NCBI GenBank assembly: GCA_938008415.1
Contig: CALLKI010000096.1
Coordinates: 1-6,954 of the forward strand
DNA: 6,954 nt
Direction: 5' to 3'
Source of the DNA: an uncultured Luteimonas sp.
GTDB taxonomy: Bacteria; Pseudomonadota; Gammaproteobacteria; Xanthomonadales; Xanthomonadaceae
Position numbers and translations under genes: made by a program. Under the pieces are notes generated by a model. That model was not told the origin of the DNA. It saw nothing but the letters and a program-made list of their open reading frames with translations, and ran no database searches. Shown in pieces: positions 6,863 to 6,954 of the stretch. Numbering within the stretch: position 1 is the stretch's first letter; the number at the start of each line of letters is the position of its first letter.

Positions 6863-6870
6863 TCCTCCCT
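6863..6870 (-). promoter_or_regulatory. Strong Shine-Dalgarno AGGGAGGA before the small ORF
   Basis: On the minus strand AGGGAGGA contains the GGAGG core complementary to the 16S rRNA 3' end, and is a better match than the sites before gdh (GGAAG) or nadK (AGGGA). Its spacing is 4 bases to the ATG at 6859 and 10 to the ATG at 6853. It is the main evidence that something is translated in this spacer. Confidence 0.45.
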
Positions 6871-6882
6871 CTGGTCGGCGGA

Positions 6883-6911
6883 ATTTTGCCGGATCAGCGC
6901 AGCCCCGTCTC
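6883..6911 (-). promoter_or_regulatory. Weak promoter-like pair upstream of small ORF and gdh
   Basis: CAAAAT (6883-6888) matches four of six positions of a -10 box. GAGACG (6906-6911), 17 bases upstream of it, matches three of six of a -35 box. A start here would fall shortly before the small ORF's ribosome binding site and give gdh a leader of roughly 200 bases. CAAAAT is the most AT-rich stretch in the spacer, but the match is poor and no other gdh promoter was recognised. Confidence 0.15.
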
Positions 6912-6954
6912 GTGGCGGGCGATGACCAGGCGCTGGATCTCCGAGGTGCCCTCG
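6894..6954 (-). CDS. Acyl-CoA dehydrogenase, C-terminal end only
   Basis: Only the last 19 codons and the TGA stop are in the window; the rest (family length about 380-390 residues) lies beyond the right edge. The visible end reads EGTSEIQRLVIARHETGLR, the very typical C-terminal motif of FAD-dependent acyl-CoA dehydrogenases, where the EGTSEIQ segment contacts the flavin of a neighbouring subunit. These enzymes introduce the alpha-beta double bond into acyl-CoA esters in fatty acid or branched-chain amino acid breakdown. The fragment cannot distinguish short-chain, isovaleryl or other subtypes. It is on the same strand as gdh with a 219-base spacer between them. Confidence 0.85.
   Translation of the reverse strand, partial: EGTSEIQRLVIARHETGLR

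Noticed and set aside
6675..6893. A sigma-54 promoter (GTGGCAT near 6796-6808) before gdh.
   Set aside because: The downstream TTGC half with correct spacing is missing.

Overview
The window looks like ordinary chromosomal DNA from a very GC-rich gammaproteobacterium of the Xanthomonadaceae/Lysobacteraceae (Lysobacter, Luteimonas or a close relative). The assignment rests on family resemblance recalled from memory: the short NAD kinase with a GGDGFML motif, the giant NAD-dependent glutamate dehydrogenase and the cytosolic-type 5'-nucleotidase all have the character of xanthomonad proteins. No search was run. No mobile element, CRISPR array, tRNA or rRNA was seen.

All real genes lie on the minus strand, so transcription runs from the right edge to the left. 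In transcription order they are: the last 19 codons of an acyl-CoA dehydrogenase (6894-6954); a 219-base spacer holding a possible 32-codon small ORF with a strong ribosome binding site (6761-6859), a 15-base imperfect tandem repeat, overlapping palindromes and a GNRA-loop hairpin; the 1666-residue NAD-glutamate dehydrogenase (1674-6674); a 78-base spacer with a perfect 14-bp stem that probably ends the dehydrogenase transcript; NAD kinase (825-1595); a 57-base spacer with a -10-like box very close to the next start; and a 5'-nucleotidase that runs off the left edge (1-767).

The genes share a loose theme of central and cofactor metabolism. The dehydrogenase links glutamate to 2-oxoglutarate with reduction of NAD+. 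NAD kinase converts part of the NAD+ pool to NADP+. The 5'-nucleotidase dephosphorylates nucleoside monophosphates. Whether they are co-regulated cannot be decided here; the hairpin between gdh and nadK argues for at least partly separate transcripts.

I see no undescribed multi-gene system. The points worth a second look are small ones in the spacers: the small ORF and hairpin in the gdh leader, the U-tract-less 14-bp stem, and a possibly leaderless promoter at the 5'-nucleotidase. The long plus-strand ORF opposite gdh is best explained as a GC-rich codon shadow.
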